A stretch of 64,000 nucleotides of DNA from DASYTH01 sp035762905 (GTDB lineage Bacteria; Actinomycetota; Actinomycetes; Mycobacteriales; Pseudonocardiaceae): positions 88,390 to 152,389 of the forward strand of contig NZ_DASUCC010000044.1 in assembly GCF_035762905.1 (NCBI RefSeq). Reading direction: 5' to 3'. The notes below the pieces were generated by a model that made no database searches, was not told the DNA's origin, and worked only from the letters and a program-made list of their open reading frames with translations. Positions 11,601-18,460 of this stretch are shown in pieces (position 1 is the first letter of the stretch; each line of letters opens with the position of its first letter). Both the position numbers and the translations under genes were made by a program.

Positions 11601-12377
11601 CCCCGCCCACCCCGGTGGCGCGAGTGGTCCGAGCACCTGCGGGACATGTCGACCTCGGACGAGGCGGCCGCGGAGCTGACCTACTGGACGGCGACCATGC
11701 GCGCCGGCGCCGCCACCGGGTTGATCGGCGGGTCCGGCGCCGGCGGACTCACCGAGCGGACCCTCGACGGGGTTTCCGGTGTGCTCGCCGCGGGTGCCGC
11801 CGAGGGCCGGGAGGCGGCGCTGTGCGCGGCGTCCTACGGTCTGGCCCGCTGGCGCGGCACCGCCAGCGCGTACGTGATGACCGAGGGGGAGGCCACGCCC
11901 AACCCGTTCCGGCTGGCCGGCCGCGGCCCCTCGGTCGGCTGGTTCACCACGCTGCACCCGATCGTGCTGCCGGTGGATCCGGAGGTGGGCGTGCGGGAGT
12001 ACCTGTCGGCCGCGGTCGAGCGGATCCGATCGGTGCCCAACGACGGTGTGGGGTACGGGATTCTGCGACACCTGTCGCCGGGCTCGGTTGCGGTGAACCG
12101 GCTGCGCGAACTGCCCGAGCCGCAGGTGGTGATGCTGCACGGGGTGAGCGACACGTCCGCGTTCGACTCCGGGATCCGGCTGCTGCGCACCCGGTGGGAT
12201 CTGGCGGTCAGCCTCAAGAGCACGGTGGAGTCCTGGTTCCCGGTGCTGATCTCGACCGCGGTGCGCAACGGGTCGCTGCGCATCGTGGTGGGCGCCGCGG
12301 ACGGGCTGACCCAGGACGACCTGGAAGCCCTGGCCGATGAGGTCGCGCGGGCGTTCGCCGAGCTGGCCGGCACATGA
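5601..12377 (+). CDS. PKS/NRPS hybrid: KS-AT(relic)-carrier-C-A-PCP-E-like
   Basis: GTG start with GGAGG five bases upstream; 2258 residues. The KS (about 5-420) has an intact Cys163 in DTACSSS, EGHGSATPLGD and KGNIGH. The region that should be the AT (about 505-700) is shortened: the first motif reads FSGDG (513-517) and the GHSxG nucleophile elbow reads GSGAG (570-574), so both the His and the Ser are lost. A carrier follows with FALGGTSI (Ser codon 7866), then a C domain with HHIVFDGWS (8442-8468), an A domain (about 9400-10800, code D-A-L-F-C-G-L-V-V-K, not assigned by me), a PCP (DNFFDLGGDSI near 10920) and an E-type domain. The E-type domain keeps VGWFTT and the PNDGVGYG motif, but its His motif is NHFVYDN (1968-1974): the second His and the Asp are kept, the first His and the Gly are not. 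There is no thioesterase. The protein accepts a peptide on the KS, extends it once with PKS logic and once with an amino acid. How the PKS step gets its extender is unclear. Confidence 0.93.
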   Translation: MRSEDVAIIGAAVLLPQAHGLAAVHELLAESRDTVGQPTPDRLHHNGGAPDTEYLSMGYLDRVDLFDHRFFGIAHREAELMDPHQRLVLQLTHEAIENACYAPKDLRGTRTAVFLGHARSDYENLIVDDDPQQVLGTLPAALAARISYRYDLTGPAYTVDTACSSSLVAVVRAVQALRAGEAALAIAGGISVRPVLFPMRGHVPMRGVESPEGRCRPFDEQATGAAGGEGGGVFLLKPLPAALAAGDHVHAVLKGVAVNHNGCRMASMSAPSQAAQTEVITAAWRDAGVEPRTIGYVEGHGSATPLGDVVEVDALRRAFLDAGVSTPHCALGSIKGNIGHLDSAAGIAGLAKVMLSVRRGMLYPTAHFRTPNPLIDFSGPVQVNPALRPWPPAGPRRAGLSSFGLTGTNVHVVVEQPAQAEADAGSGRTVELVTVSARSAAALRRYRDRLADFAERAEYGLAAIGHAMNRGRDDYPYRIAVTATDPIELAAALRSAAVPDTPAPEAPPVVLLFSGDGVLDPGTWERLCTAFPVLDEDPRPEHPAARLVAIQCALYGLARSLGLPGTHLVGSGAGNLAVRVARGELSRSDGLAAAAGMAVTAEVDRDRLSRAVEGFARDGAVLVELGADGVLSRLIRAQAPALGCLELVGGAGERGVLRQLGSLYRLGIRLDWDRYYAGTAIPRIEAPTYPFEEIRCWCVPPGAATTPAPPAIIARTPARTVDSGDTERRVAEVWQRVLGTPDIGPGSDYFALGGTSIAGMSALRTLEHDFGIVLTFADLYAYPTAREFAARITELRAGQPDGATGRAIEPVPRGGRLPLSFGQEQLWYLDRLNPGSPLYNIPHDLRLRGPLDTGAVAAAVRDLVARHEVLRTRLPSEDGEPYVALLADPPELAVVDLTDMSEVDRETTARRLVEQAAVRPFDLATGPLVRATLLRLAEDDHVLLWTYHHIVFDGWSPTVFFRDFSELYQARVSGRTPKLPDLPVQYADFAAWQRDRLRGETLERGLDFWRAELSGLTRAELPLDRPRPAEHSFAGDIVDFPLDAALTERIREFSQRSGVTTFVTMLAVADALLHRWAGLTDVVIGVATSGRTNPETHDLIGYFNNLPPFRTRVSGEVTFTELVRRCASTVAGVLDHEEMPLDRIVAELAGRRDPARHPLFDVAYTYQNVPQDGETLGGLDCTRYLDGAPFAGIAPGTAKFDLTVGIIDQPGAPMHGYLEYATALFDRDTIARLAGALPVLIDSVLGRPDRPLAFLEVPAATAAPADPVRLFEKWAADRPDHPAAHCQDGAVRSYRELNRAANRLTRRLIRDGVGPDVPVPVLAERGPGMLVGWLAVAKAGGAYVPIDPAAPAARNDELLAELAAPVVLTGADLVTGDTDESDDQNPPPAGTPANLAYITYTSGSTGRPQGCEIERHNLAQIVRWYADTAGINESDRHLQAVSPAFDASVLEVWGTLARGATLCFLPDVRTEPGLLLRWITENGVTVAFLPTPLAEVVLTEGGWPAGLPLRLLCTGGDRLRHRPPRDTPFPVLNLYGPTECTVVATAGPVRAAPPDTVPDIGRPVTGTEIHLLGADLQPVRNGQWGELCIAGAGVGRGYRRNPGLTATRFVADPFGRPGTRLYRTGDLARLGPDATLEFGGRLDDQLEVRGQRVEPAEIERALAGHPRVREALVVAAAGPSGSTRLVAHVTGDAPDPAELISWTAGRLPGYMVPGEIVVRDRLPRTPSGKLDRRSLAKMSLPSTVNGSGLTRAERVLTEICADLLAVPSVSPSDNFFDLGGDSILGVRVAARAAKAGVQFTPQQLLQCHTVGELATVAVLAEPDASPVAQPETPDRPIPPIPIMLSFLERVPDAVAEFVDVHTLETAEPVPADTARAAVGQLLVMHEALRYRFPRNGLGTRIECGDPDPAQVFDSKVLPPLSAEELLEVIADDCAAVRAGMDPQRGPVVRVRHYDRGRTMGSLIVLLINHFVYDNMSTVVLLDDLDMLLTNLLAGRTPAVTPRPPRWREWSEHLRDMSTSDEAAAELTYWTATMRAGAATGLIGGSGAGGLTERTLDGVSGVLAAGAAEGREAALCAASYGLARWRGTASAYVMTEGEATPNPFRLAGRGPSVGWFTTLHPIVLPVDPEVGVREYLSAAVERIRSVPNDGVGYGILRHLSPGSVAVNRLRELPEPQVVMLHGVSDTSAFDSGIRLLRTRWDLAVSLKSTVESWFPVLISTAVRNGSLRIVVGAADGLTQDDLEALADEVARAFAELAGT

Positions 12378-13366
12378 TCGCGGTGTCGGCCGCGGCCTGC
12401 TATCTGCCGGCGGCGTCCGTCCCGGTCGCCGACCTGCTCGCCGGGCTCGACCCGGGGGAGCGGGAAACCTGTGCGGCGCTTGGCATCGAGCGGGTGCCCG
12501 CCGACGACACGCTCGGCCCGACCGAGCTGGCCGCCCGGGCCGGGCGCCGCGCCCTGGCCGAAGCCGGCCTCGACCCGTCCGACATCGACGTCGTGCTGAC
12601 CGTGGAGTCCCGTGCCCCGGACACCCTGGTCAGCTCGGAGGCCACCCGGTTGCAGGCGGTGCTCGGCGCCGACCGGGCCATGGCGTTCACCGTCGGCGGC
12701 CTCGGCTGCGCCTCGCTCACCCCCGCGCTGCTCGCCGCCCGCGGCCTGCTCTGCGCCGACCCCGGACTGGCCAACGTCCTGATCCTGCACGGAAGCAAGC
12801 CCGCCACCCCGCACCGGTACCGCCATCCGGTCACGGTCAACGGCGACAGCGGCGCCGCTCTGGTGATCACCCGGGACGGTCCGGTGCGGGTCCGCGACAT
12901 CCTGCTGGAGACCAACGGCGCCTATGCGGACCTGTTCCGGGTCCACTACCGCGACCGGATCGCCGCGCAGTGGCGCGAAGAATGCGCCGACCCACCCACC
13001 TACTCCTTCCGGTTGGCGGTGGAAACCCGCAACCGCCTGCGCTCCCTCACCGCCGCTCTGCTCACCCGCAACGGCCTCGGCCCGGACGACATCGCCTGCT
13101 ACCTGACGCAGAACCTGTCCCAGGCCGCCTTCCAGAGCTGGGCGGAAGCCCTCGGCGTCCCGATCGCCAAGCCCTGCCTGGCGAATCTGGCCCAGCACGG
13201 CCACCTCGGCCCCAACGACCTGGTGCTGAACCTCGGTGCCGCGATCGAGACCGGCCACCTCGCCCCCGGCGACCGCGCCGTACTGCTCAACATCAGCCCC
13301 GCCGCCGCATGGAGCGCCCTGCTCGTCGAGACCGGCGCCCCAGCCGGCGGCGCGCACCACCTTTGA
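12374..13366 (+). CDS. KAS III-like acyltransferase/condensing enzyme
   Basis: 330 residues, the normal FabH length. The ATG overlaps the preceding NRPS stop as ATGA, so translation is coupled and the protein very probably works with that assembly line. Thiolase-fold features: Cys112 in GGLGCAS, at the FabH nucleophile position. Against FabH, the HQAN histidine site reads Q246-N-L-S, and the GNTSAAS asparagine site reads G-H277-L-G-P-N-D, so the Cys-His-Asn triad has become Cys-Gln-His with a nearby Asp. Cluster-associated KAS III relatives with a rearranged Cys-His-Asp site (CerJ type) transfer acyl groups to hydroxyls instead of condensing malonyl-ACP. I infer acyl transfer or release here, but a condensation role is not excluded. 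It does not look like housekeeping FabH. It is the last gene of the NRPS block and converges on the - strand sulfatase gene. Confidence 0.8.
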   Translation: MIAVSAAACYLPAASVPVADLLAGLDPGERETCAALGIERVPADDTLGPTELAARAGRRALAEAGLDPSDIDVVLTVESRAPDTLVSSEATRLQAVLGADRAMAFTVGGLGCASLTPALLAARGLLCADPGLANVLILHGSKPATPHRYRHPVTVNGDSGAALVITRDGPVRVRDILLETNGAYADLFRVHYRDRIAAQWREECADPPTYSFRLAVETRNRLRSLTAALLTRNGLGPDDIACYLTQNLSQAAFQSWAEALGVPIAKPCLANLAQHGHLGPNDLVLNLGAAIETGHLAPGDRAVLLNISPAAAWSALLVETGAPAGGAHHL

Positions 13367-13461
13367 GCGGAACCAACGGCAACCGCTGACCGATCCCGAA
13401 CCGGTTCCGGCGGTAACGGCCTGGCGAGTCGTCACCCTGCGATCCAACCTTCACGGTGTGA

Positions 13462-13620
13462 ATGGCCCTGCACGACCGCACACACCAGGTTCGCCGTCCT
13501 GCCCGCCGGGGACCTCACCGGGGACACGGCCGTGATCGAGCTGGACGGCTGCCTGCGACTGCTGCGCAGGACTACACGCTCGGCCAACTCGACGCACGAA
13601 CCGTGGCCATGCTGGGGTGA
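13462..13620 (+). pseudogene. Frameshifted remnant of a small unidentified protein
   Basis: Between two convergent genes, frame 2 from 13481 reads a convincing protein stretch (TRFAVLPAGDLTGDTAVIE, then LDGCLRLLR). From 13570 the sense continues in frame 1 as DYTLGQLDARTVAMLG, followed by TGA at 13618-13620. Frame 1 also offers an ATG at 13462 followed by MALHDRTH. The sense therefore switches frame near 13568 and perhaps near 13485, as in a decayed gene. I do not recognise the family. The alternative is chance coding-like composition in GC-rich DNA. The rest of 13367-13629 holds nothing else I can support. Confidence 0.4.
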
Positions 13621-13629
13621 CGGCGAGCT

Positions 13630-15330
13630 TCAGTGGTTGTCGTCGGGGGGTTGGGGGCCGAAGGTGGTGAGGAAGCGGTCGCGGAAGGTGTCCATGCGCC
13701 AGGTGGGGGAGTTGGCGGCGGGTTTGAGGCCGTCGTGCCAGTTCCAATCGGCGATGCGGTCGAAGATGGCGGGGTCGCGGGCGACGATGGTGATCGGGAC
13801 GTCCCGGCTGGCGCCGTCGCCGGTGATCATGGGGGCCGGCTGGTGGTCGCCGAGGAAGATCAGCACGAGGTTGTCGTCGCCGTAGTTCTCCATGAAGGAG
13901 ATCAGGCTGGAGACGGAGTATTCGATGCTGTGCGCGTAGGCGGCCCGGGACTTGTCGCGGTCGTCCCAGATGTCCTCGGGGTGCTCGAGGCTGGCCGGCA
14001 TTCCATTGTAGACGGTGCCGTCGCCGATGGTGTTCCAGTCCAGCAGCGGGGGGACGGGCGCGAACGGGGTGTGACTGGACAGCATGGCGATCTCGGCCAT
14101 CACCGGCGCGCGGTCGGTTCCGGCGCGCTCGTTGCGTTGCAGGGCGGCCAGCGTGTACTGGTCGGGCATGGTGGCGTAGAAGAACGGCGGGCCCTGGTAG
14201 CCGGAGTTGTGCGCGGTGTAGACGTGGTCGTAGCCGTAGAAGTCGCCTTCGGGCCAGGCTCGGGTGATCGCCGGCATGACGCCGACGGTGCGCCACTGCG
14301 CCCGCTGGAAGGCGCCGTTGAGGGTGAGCCGATCGCTGGTGACCAGAGTGCGGTAGCGCTGCTGGTTGTCGACCCACAGGCCGGACAGCAGGGTGCTGTG
14401 CGCGAGCCAGCTGCCGCCACCGGCGGTCGACGAGGTGAGGTAGGCGCTGCGGGAGGCGAAGCCGGCGGCCCGGAGGCGCTGGCTGCCGGCGTCGAGCATC
14501 GCGCCGACCTGCGGCCCGAACTCCGGGTCGTCGAGCGCGACGCGGCCGTAGCTCTCGACGAAGGCGAGGATGACGTCCTTGCCGCGCAGGCCGGTCAGCA
14601 GCTTGGAACCGGGGGTGTCGCGGAACGCGTCCACCGCCGCCTGCTCGGCGAAGGCGCGCTGGTCGGCGATGCCGGCGCCGATCATGACCACGCGGTCGCG
14701 GGCGATGGTGGCCGCGTCGTGCGAGGCGACCGGTCCGTCCCCGATCCGCACACCGAGCACCGCGCAGCTGACCCACACCACACCGAGCACGATCACCGCG
14801 CGGGTCGAGGTGCGGCGGTGCGCGGTGACCTGCCGGGCCAGGCGCAGCACCGCGAGCGGCATCAGCGCGAGCAGGACCAGCGCGAGCACGGCCGCCCCGA
14901 CCGCGGCCGCGATCGCGCCGGCCTTGCCGACCGACAGCGACAGGAACTCCAGACCGAACTGGAAGAAGGCCCAGTCCAGCACCGGATCGAACGGCCGGTC
15001 GAGCACCGCGGTGAAGCCCATGTCGGCGAGCTTGATGATGATCAGCAGACCGAGCAGCACGCCGATCAGCACCGCGGCCACCCGGCGGGCCCGACCGGGC
15101 AGCACCAGCATGAGCCCGGCGACGGCCAGACCCTCGATCGGTACCCGCAGGAAGGCCAGCACGCCGAGGCGGTCCAGCTCGTTCGGCCCGACCAGGGCGA
15201 ACAGCACCAGGAGAGCGGCCACGGCGGTGAGTGCCCAGGAGATCACCCGGCGCCAGCGCGGGCGGGGCTTCTCGGCCGGCTCCTCGAGCGCGGGTTCCTC
15301 GACCGTGGGTTGGTCGGTTTCGGTGGTCAT
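13630..15330 (-). CDS. Membrane sulfatase-family protein (LTA-synthase/phosphoglycerol-transferase type)
   Basis: 566 residues from the ATG at 15330, chosen because it overlaps the upstream gene's TGA as ATGA. A Pro/Glu-rich cytoplasmic N-terminus (about 25 residues) is followed by about four hydrophobic segments within the first 200 residues, then an extracytoplasmic alkaline-phosphatase-fold domain. Visible motifs are FVESYGR (metal or nucleophile region), a STAGGGSWLAHSTLLSG stretch and LIFLGDHQP, the metal-binding Asp-His near the end. Relatives act on the outer membrane face, hydrolysing or transferring phospho- or sulfo-esters of lipids and glycans. Pairing with a CDP-alcohol phosphatidyltransferase suggests a lipid head-group or envelope-polymer role and not natural-product assembly. 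The exact substrate is unknown. Confidence 0.8.
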   Translation of the reverse strand: MTTETDQPTVEEPALEEPAEKPRPRWRRVISWALTAVAALLVLFALVGPNELDRLGVLAFLRVPIEGLAVAGLMLVLPGRARRVAAVLIGVLLGLLIIIKLADMGFTAVLDRPFDPVLDWAFFQFGLEFLSLSVGKAGAIAAAVGAAVLALVLLALMPLAVLRLARQVTAHRRTSTRAVIVLGVVWVSCAVLGVRIGDGPVASHDAATIARDRVVMIGAGIADQRAFAEQAAVDAFRDTPGSKLLTGLRGKDVILAFVESYGRVALDDPEFGPQVGAMLDAGSQRLRAAGFASRSAYLTSSTAGGGSWLAHSTLLSGLWVDNQQRYRTLVTSDRLTLNGAFQRAQWRTVGVMPAITRAWPEGDFYGYDHVYTAHNSGYQGPPFFYATMPDQYTLAALQRNERAGTDRAPVMAEIAMLSSHTPFAPVPPLLDWNTIGDGTVYNGMPASLEHPEDIWDDRDKSRAAYAHSIEYSVSSLISFMENYGDDNLVLIFLGDHQPAPMITGDGASRDVPITIVARDPAIFDRIADWNWHDGLKPAANSPTWRMDTFRDRFLTTFGPQPPDDNH

Positions 15331-16103
15331 GCGGCCAACTCCATCGCCAGTGTCGCGGGCATCCGGGGCGTCGGGTGGACCACCGTCGCAACGACCCGGT
15401 TGCGGTGCAGCCAGCGCACGTCCTGGCCGAACGACCAGATCAGCGCCGCCAGCGCCAGCCCGGTCATGGCCACCGCCGCACCGGCCGGGAGCAGCCCCGA
15501 GGCGACCACGGCCAGCACGATGCCCTGAGCCGCCGCCACCGTCTTGCGCATGATGCTCGACGGTAGCGCGGCGTTCAGCCAGGTCAACACCCGCCCGGCG
15601 GCCACGAAGCCGTACCGCATCCCGCCGATCAGCAGCACCCACGGTCCGAGCGAGGTGGCCACGTACGCGCTGAGCACCAGGATCAGGAACGCGTCGACCT
15701 CCATGTCGAACCGGGCGCCGAGCGCCGAGACCGTGCCGGTGCGCCGGGCCACCTGCCCGTCCACCGCGTCCAGCGCCAGCGCGAACCCGGTCACCGCGAC
15801 CAGCACCGGGATCGACGCCGGCGCCCGGACACTGTCCACCACCAGCGCGGTCACGCCGCCCACCAGGATCGCCCTGGCCAGGGTGACCAGGTCGGCCGGC
15901 CCGAAGCCGCGCCGCACGGAGCGGCGCAGTCCGGCGGCCAGCGCCGTGGCACCGGTCACACCGAACGCGATCGCCGCCAACCAACCCCACATCCCGAGCC
16001 CGGTGACCAGGGTCAGCACGGCGAGCAGGGCCACCTGCGCCGTCGCTCCAGCTGCCAGCGTCCGCAGCGGAGCTGCTGTCTGCACGGTCACACGTCCTCC
16101 CAA
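15327..16103 (-). CDS. CDP-alcohol phosphatidyltransferase family protein
   Basis: 258 residues with six or so hydrophobic segments. The family signature D-G-x2-A-R-x8-G-x3-D-x3-D is fully present (DAVDGQVARR ... GARFDMEVDA), giving the two-metal site that displaces CMP from a CDP-linked lipid or alcohol. It acts in the cytoplasmic membrane. It is translationally coupled to the downstream sulfatase-type gene (ATGA overlap) and divergent from the methyltransferase gene, with a 129-base spacer. The head-group alcohol cannot be told from sequence. Nothing links it to the PKS/NRPS product. Confidence 0.85.
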   Translation of the reverse strand: MGGRVTVQTAAPLRTLAAGATAQVALLAVLTLVTGLGMWGWLAAIAFGVTGATALAAGLRRSVRRGFGPADLVTLARAILVGGVTALVVDSVRAPASIPVLVAVTGFALALDAVDGQVARRTGTVSALGARFDMEVDAFLILVLSAYVATSLGPWVLLIGGMRYGFVAAGRVLTWLNAALPSSIMRKTVAAAQGIVLAVVASGLLPAGAAVAMTGLALAALIWSFGQDVRWLHRNRVVATVVHPTPRMPATLAMELAA

Positions 16104-16232
16104 AGGATCAGTTCAGGTCACCGTCAACACGGCCGTCCGGCCGGGACGGTTCAAAACCGTGATGAACTTTCTAGAGGCCGCTGGCGTGCTACGAATACAC
16201 GCCGGGGGTGTAGACCAAAGGGAGGATGCAAG
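16104..16232. promoter_or_regulatory. Divergent spacer carrying promoters of the lipid cassette
   Basis: A 129-base region between the start codons of the phosphatidyltransferase (-) and methyltransferase (+) genes must carry both promoters. It is noticeably richer in A/T than its flanks. A TACGAAT hexamer-like stretch near 16190 is a possible -10 for the + gene. No clear -35 or operator was found, so boundaries are not assigned. The GGGAGG at 16220-16225 is the ribosome site of the + gene. Confidence 0.4.
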
Positions 16233-17027
16233 TTGACCATGCGCACCGAGTTCCCGCCGGAGTGGCTGGCGCTGCGGGAGGACGCCGACGCGGCGGCCCG
16301 GGCCGCCGACCTGCTCGAACCGCTGCGCGACTACCTCGGTGACCGGCCGCTGACCGTCCGCGACCTTGGCTGCGGCACCGGTTCGATGGGCCGCTGGCTG
16401 GTCCCGCGCCTGCCCGGCCCGCAGCACTGGATCCTCACCGACCGGGACCCCGAGCTGCTCACCAGGGCGGCTCGCGGCCTGCCCGCCCCGGCCACCGCCG
16501 GCACCGAACTGCGGGACATCACCGGCCTGCGCGTCGCCGACCTGGCCGGAACCTCCCTGGTGACCGGTTCGGCGCTGCTCGACCTGCTGACCGCGGAGGA
16601 GGTGCGCGACCTGGCCGCCGCGTGCGCCGGGGCCGGCTGCCCGGCGCTGTTCGCGCTGTCCGTGGTGGGCCGGGTGGAGCTGGATCCGGTCGACCCCCTC
16701 GACGCCGAGCTGGCCGCGGCCTTCAACGCCCACCAGCGCCGCACCACCGAGGGCCGGCGCCTGCTCGGACCGGACGCGGTCGCCGTGGCCGCCGAGGAGT
16801 TCGACCGCCTCGGCGCGGTCGTGCACCGCCGGCCCAGCCCCTGGCGGCTCGGCCCCGACCAGGCCGCCCTCGCCGAACAGTGGCTGCGCGGCTGGGTGGC
16901 GGCCGCCATCGAGCACCGGCCGGACCTGGCCGACGCCGCCGGGCCGTACCTGGACCGCCGACTCGCCGCCGGGGTGCACGCCACCGTGCAGCACGAGGAC
17001 CTGCTGGCTCTCCCGGTCCTGCGGTGA
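16233..17027 (+). CDS. Class I SAM-dependent methyltransferase
   Basis: 264 residues. SAM motif I is visible as VRDLGCGTGSMG (about residues 42-53), followed by an acidic motif II (TDRDPELL). A TTG at 16233 lies seven bases after GGGAGG. An in-frame ATG two codons on (16239) is the alternative start, with a longer spacing. The target is unknown. It is divergent from the phosphatidyltransferase/sulfatase pair, and gene order suggests a shared envelope or lipid-related function rather than polyketide tailoring, though that is only inference. Confidence 0.75.
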   Translation: MTMRTEFPPEWLALREDADAAARAADLLEPLRDYLGDRPLTVRDLGCGTGSMGRWLVPRLPGPQHWILTDRDPELLTRAARGLPAPATAGTELRDITGLRVADLAGTSLVTGSALLDLLTAEEVRDLAAACAGAGCPALFALSVVGRVELDPVDPLDAELAAAFNAHQRRTTEGRRLLGPDAVAVAAEEFDRLGAVVHRRPSPWRLGPDQAALAEQWLRGWVAAAIEHRPDLADAAGPYLDRRLAAGVHATVQHEDLLALPVLR

Positions 17028-17412
17028 TCTTGAGCCTTCCCCGGGTGGCGGTTCTCGTATACGTCATCTGACGGATGTCTCGGAGTGCCTGAACGGCCAG
17101 TATCGGTGGCTGCTTCGACCGCCTCACAGAAACCCGATGCCCGTATTGAAGTGCCGGCCGTCCGAACTCCTCCATCCCCGTACAGGACGGTCCGGCCGCA
17201 GGGCATCGCCTGGGGGACGCGCCTGGCCGGCGGCCGCACTCAGCGGCCTGCACAGCGGCCGGTTTCGGCCGGCGCGAACGGTGGTGGCGGTGGCGATACC
17301 CCCGAGTCGTCACCGCCACCCACCACCAACTCGACCGACGCCGATACGGAAGCATGATCGGCGATCACGGTGGCCAGCCGCGCCAGCCCAGGACGAGGTG
17401 AGGAAATCTGCC
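17028..17412. other. Non-coding spacer, nothing identified
   Basis: 385 bases between the methyltransferase and the propeller-like gene. Short open frames here have no ribosome site and no recognisable protein sense. No terminator hairpin with a T-tract, tRNA or repeat was seen. A promoter for the next gene is expected but I could not place it. Confidence 0.4.
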
Positions 17413-18363
17413 ATGGCCGAACTCATCAGTGAAATCGTCGCGATCATCCCGCGGGACGGGGCGCTGTACATGTTGATGGTCGAGTACGAGGAGGGCGACG
17501 GCGGCAACGGCGTGGGCCACATCATGCGCACCGACGGCTTGCGGACGACGGTAATAGACGGCGTGCTGAGCACGAACGACACCTTGCGTGCGTTCTGGAT
17601 GTCCCCGACAGGCGCGCTCTGGGCTTCCAGCGAAGACGGCAACGTGTGGACCAGCGCCTCTGTGCGGTGGCCCGAGCCGCGCCACGACGACCTCGGCTCC
17701 ATAGCCGAAGATCCGGCGTTGCGGTGGACCGTGACCACGTTGCCGGACCTGCGCGAGGAAGGCTATGAGCCTACGCTCGGGGCGCTGTGGGGCACGGGCG
17801 ATGCGGACGTGTTCGTCGCCGCCTCTGGCGGACACATCTACCAGTGGAACGGCGAGGAATGGCGGCAGACGTTCACGGCACCGGGCGATGTCCGGGCCTT
17901 CGCCGGCACCGGGCCGCACGACGTGTACGCCGTCGGCGAGCAGGCAACGCTGCTGCACTACGACGGCAATGCCTGGAGCACGATGGAAAACCCCGCCGGT
18001 GGAACCCAGGCTGAAACCTTCACCGGCTGCTGTATGGGACCCGACGGGGCGCTGCTTGTCTGCAGCATGAAAGGAAGACTGCTGCACGGCACCGCCGGCG
18101 GCCTCACCGCGCTGGCCCGCGACGACGCCCGGCAACTGTGGGACGTCGCCATGCTGGACGACCGCATCATCCTCGCGGCCGGTCGGGACGGGGTGGTGGA
18201 GCTCCGCGACCAGACTCTCGTTTCGCTGCGCGACACCTTCCACGCCCACAGCGTGACGGCCGGCAAGGACAAGCTGTACTTCGTGGACGCGTCCGCCGAA
18301 CCCGTCTACATCGAGTACGACCCGGTGCATCCCACGATGCCGTGGGCCCGCATCTGGTTCTGA
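17413..18363 (+). CDS. Beta-propeller-like protein of unknown function
   Basis: The start is the ATG at 17413, preceded by GAGGTGAGGA with eight-base spacing; the frame extends upstream but without protein sense. 316 residues, no signal peptide or membrane segment, so probably cytoplasmic. The sequence shows repeated short blade-like units (GALWASSEDGNVW, DVFVAASGGHIYQW, DVYAVGEQATLLHY, GALLVCSMKGRLLH, IILAAGRDGVVEL), each about 40-45 residues with a small-residue/aromatic rhythm typical of propellers. I do not recognise the family. Its composition is less GC-biased than that of its neighbours. It converges on the - strand P450 gene and is probably not part of the assembly line. Confidence 0.7.
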   Translation: MAELISEIVAIIPRDGALYMLMVEYEEGDGGNGVGHIMRTDGLRTTVIDGVLSTNDTLRAFWMSPTGALWASSEDGNVWTSASVRWPEPRHDDLGSIAEDPALRWTVTTLPDLREEGYEPTLGALWGTGDADVFVAASGGHIYQWNGEEWRQTFTAPGDVRAFAGTGPHDVYAVGEQATLLHYDGNAWSTMENPAGGTQAETFTGCCMGPDGALLVCSMKGRLLHGTAGGLTALARDDARQLWDVAMLDDRIILAAGRDGVVELRDQTLVSLRDTFHAHSVTAGKDKLYFVDASAEPVYIEYDPVHPTMPWARIWF

Positions 18364-18377
18364 GCGGCCCGTTGCCA

Positions 18378-18444
18378 GGGCTGGCCGGCGACTCGGGTAC
18401 CGGGGCTGGCGATTCGGGTGCGTGAGCCGAGGATTCGGTTGCTG
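18378..18444. repeat. Three imperfect ~22-bp direct repeats
   Basis: After the propeller gene stop, units resembling GGGCTGGC-GAYTCGGGT start near 18378 and 18402, with a more diverged copy at about 18424. They lie in the 97-base gap between convergent genes. No T-tract follows, so they are not an obvious terminator. Confidence 0.4.
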
Positions 18445-18460
18445 GGGGTGGGGTTCGGGT

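Noticed and set aside
13398..13407. GAACCGGTTC palindrome after the KAS III-like gene as a terminator
   Set aside because: Only a 10-base palindrome with no extended stem and no T-tract.
13630..15990. Longer start for the sulfatase-type gene, giving 786 residues
   Set aside because: The extra N-terminus overlaps the phosphatidyltransferase gene almost entirely and has no protein sense; the ATG at 15330 forms an ATGA overlap.
17085..17357. 90-codon open frame upstream of the propeller-like gene
   Set aside because: No ribosome site and no protein-like sequence; it overlaps the leader of a well-supported gene.
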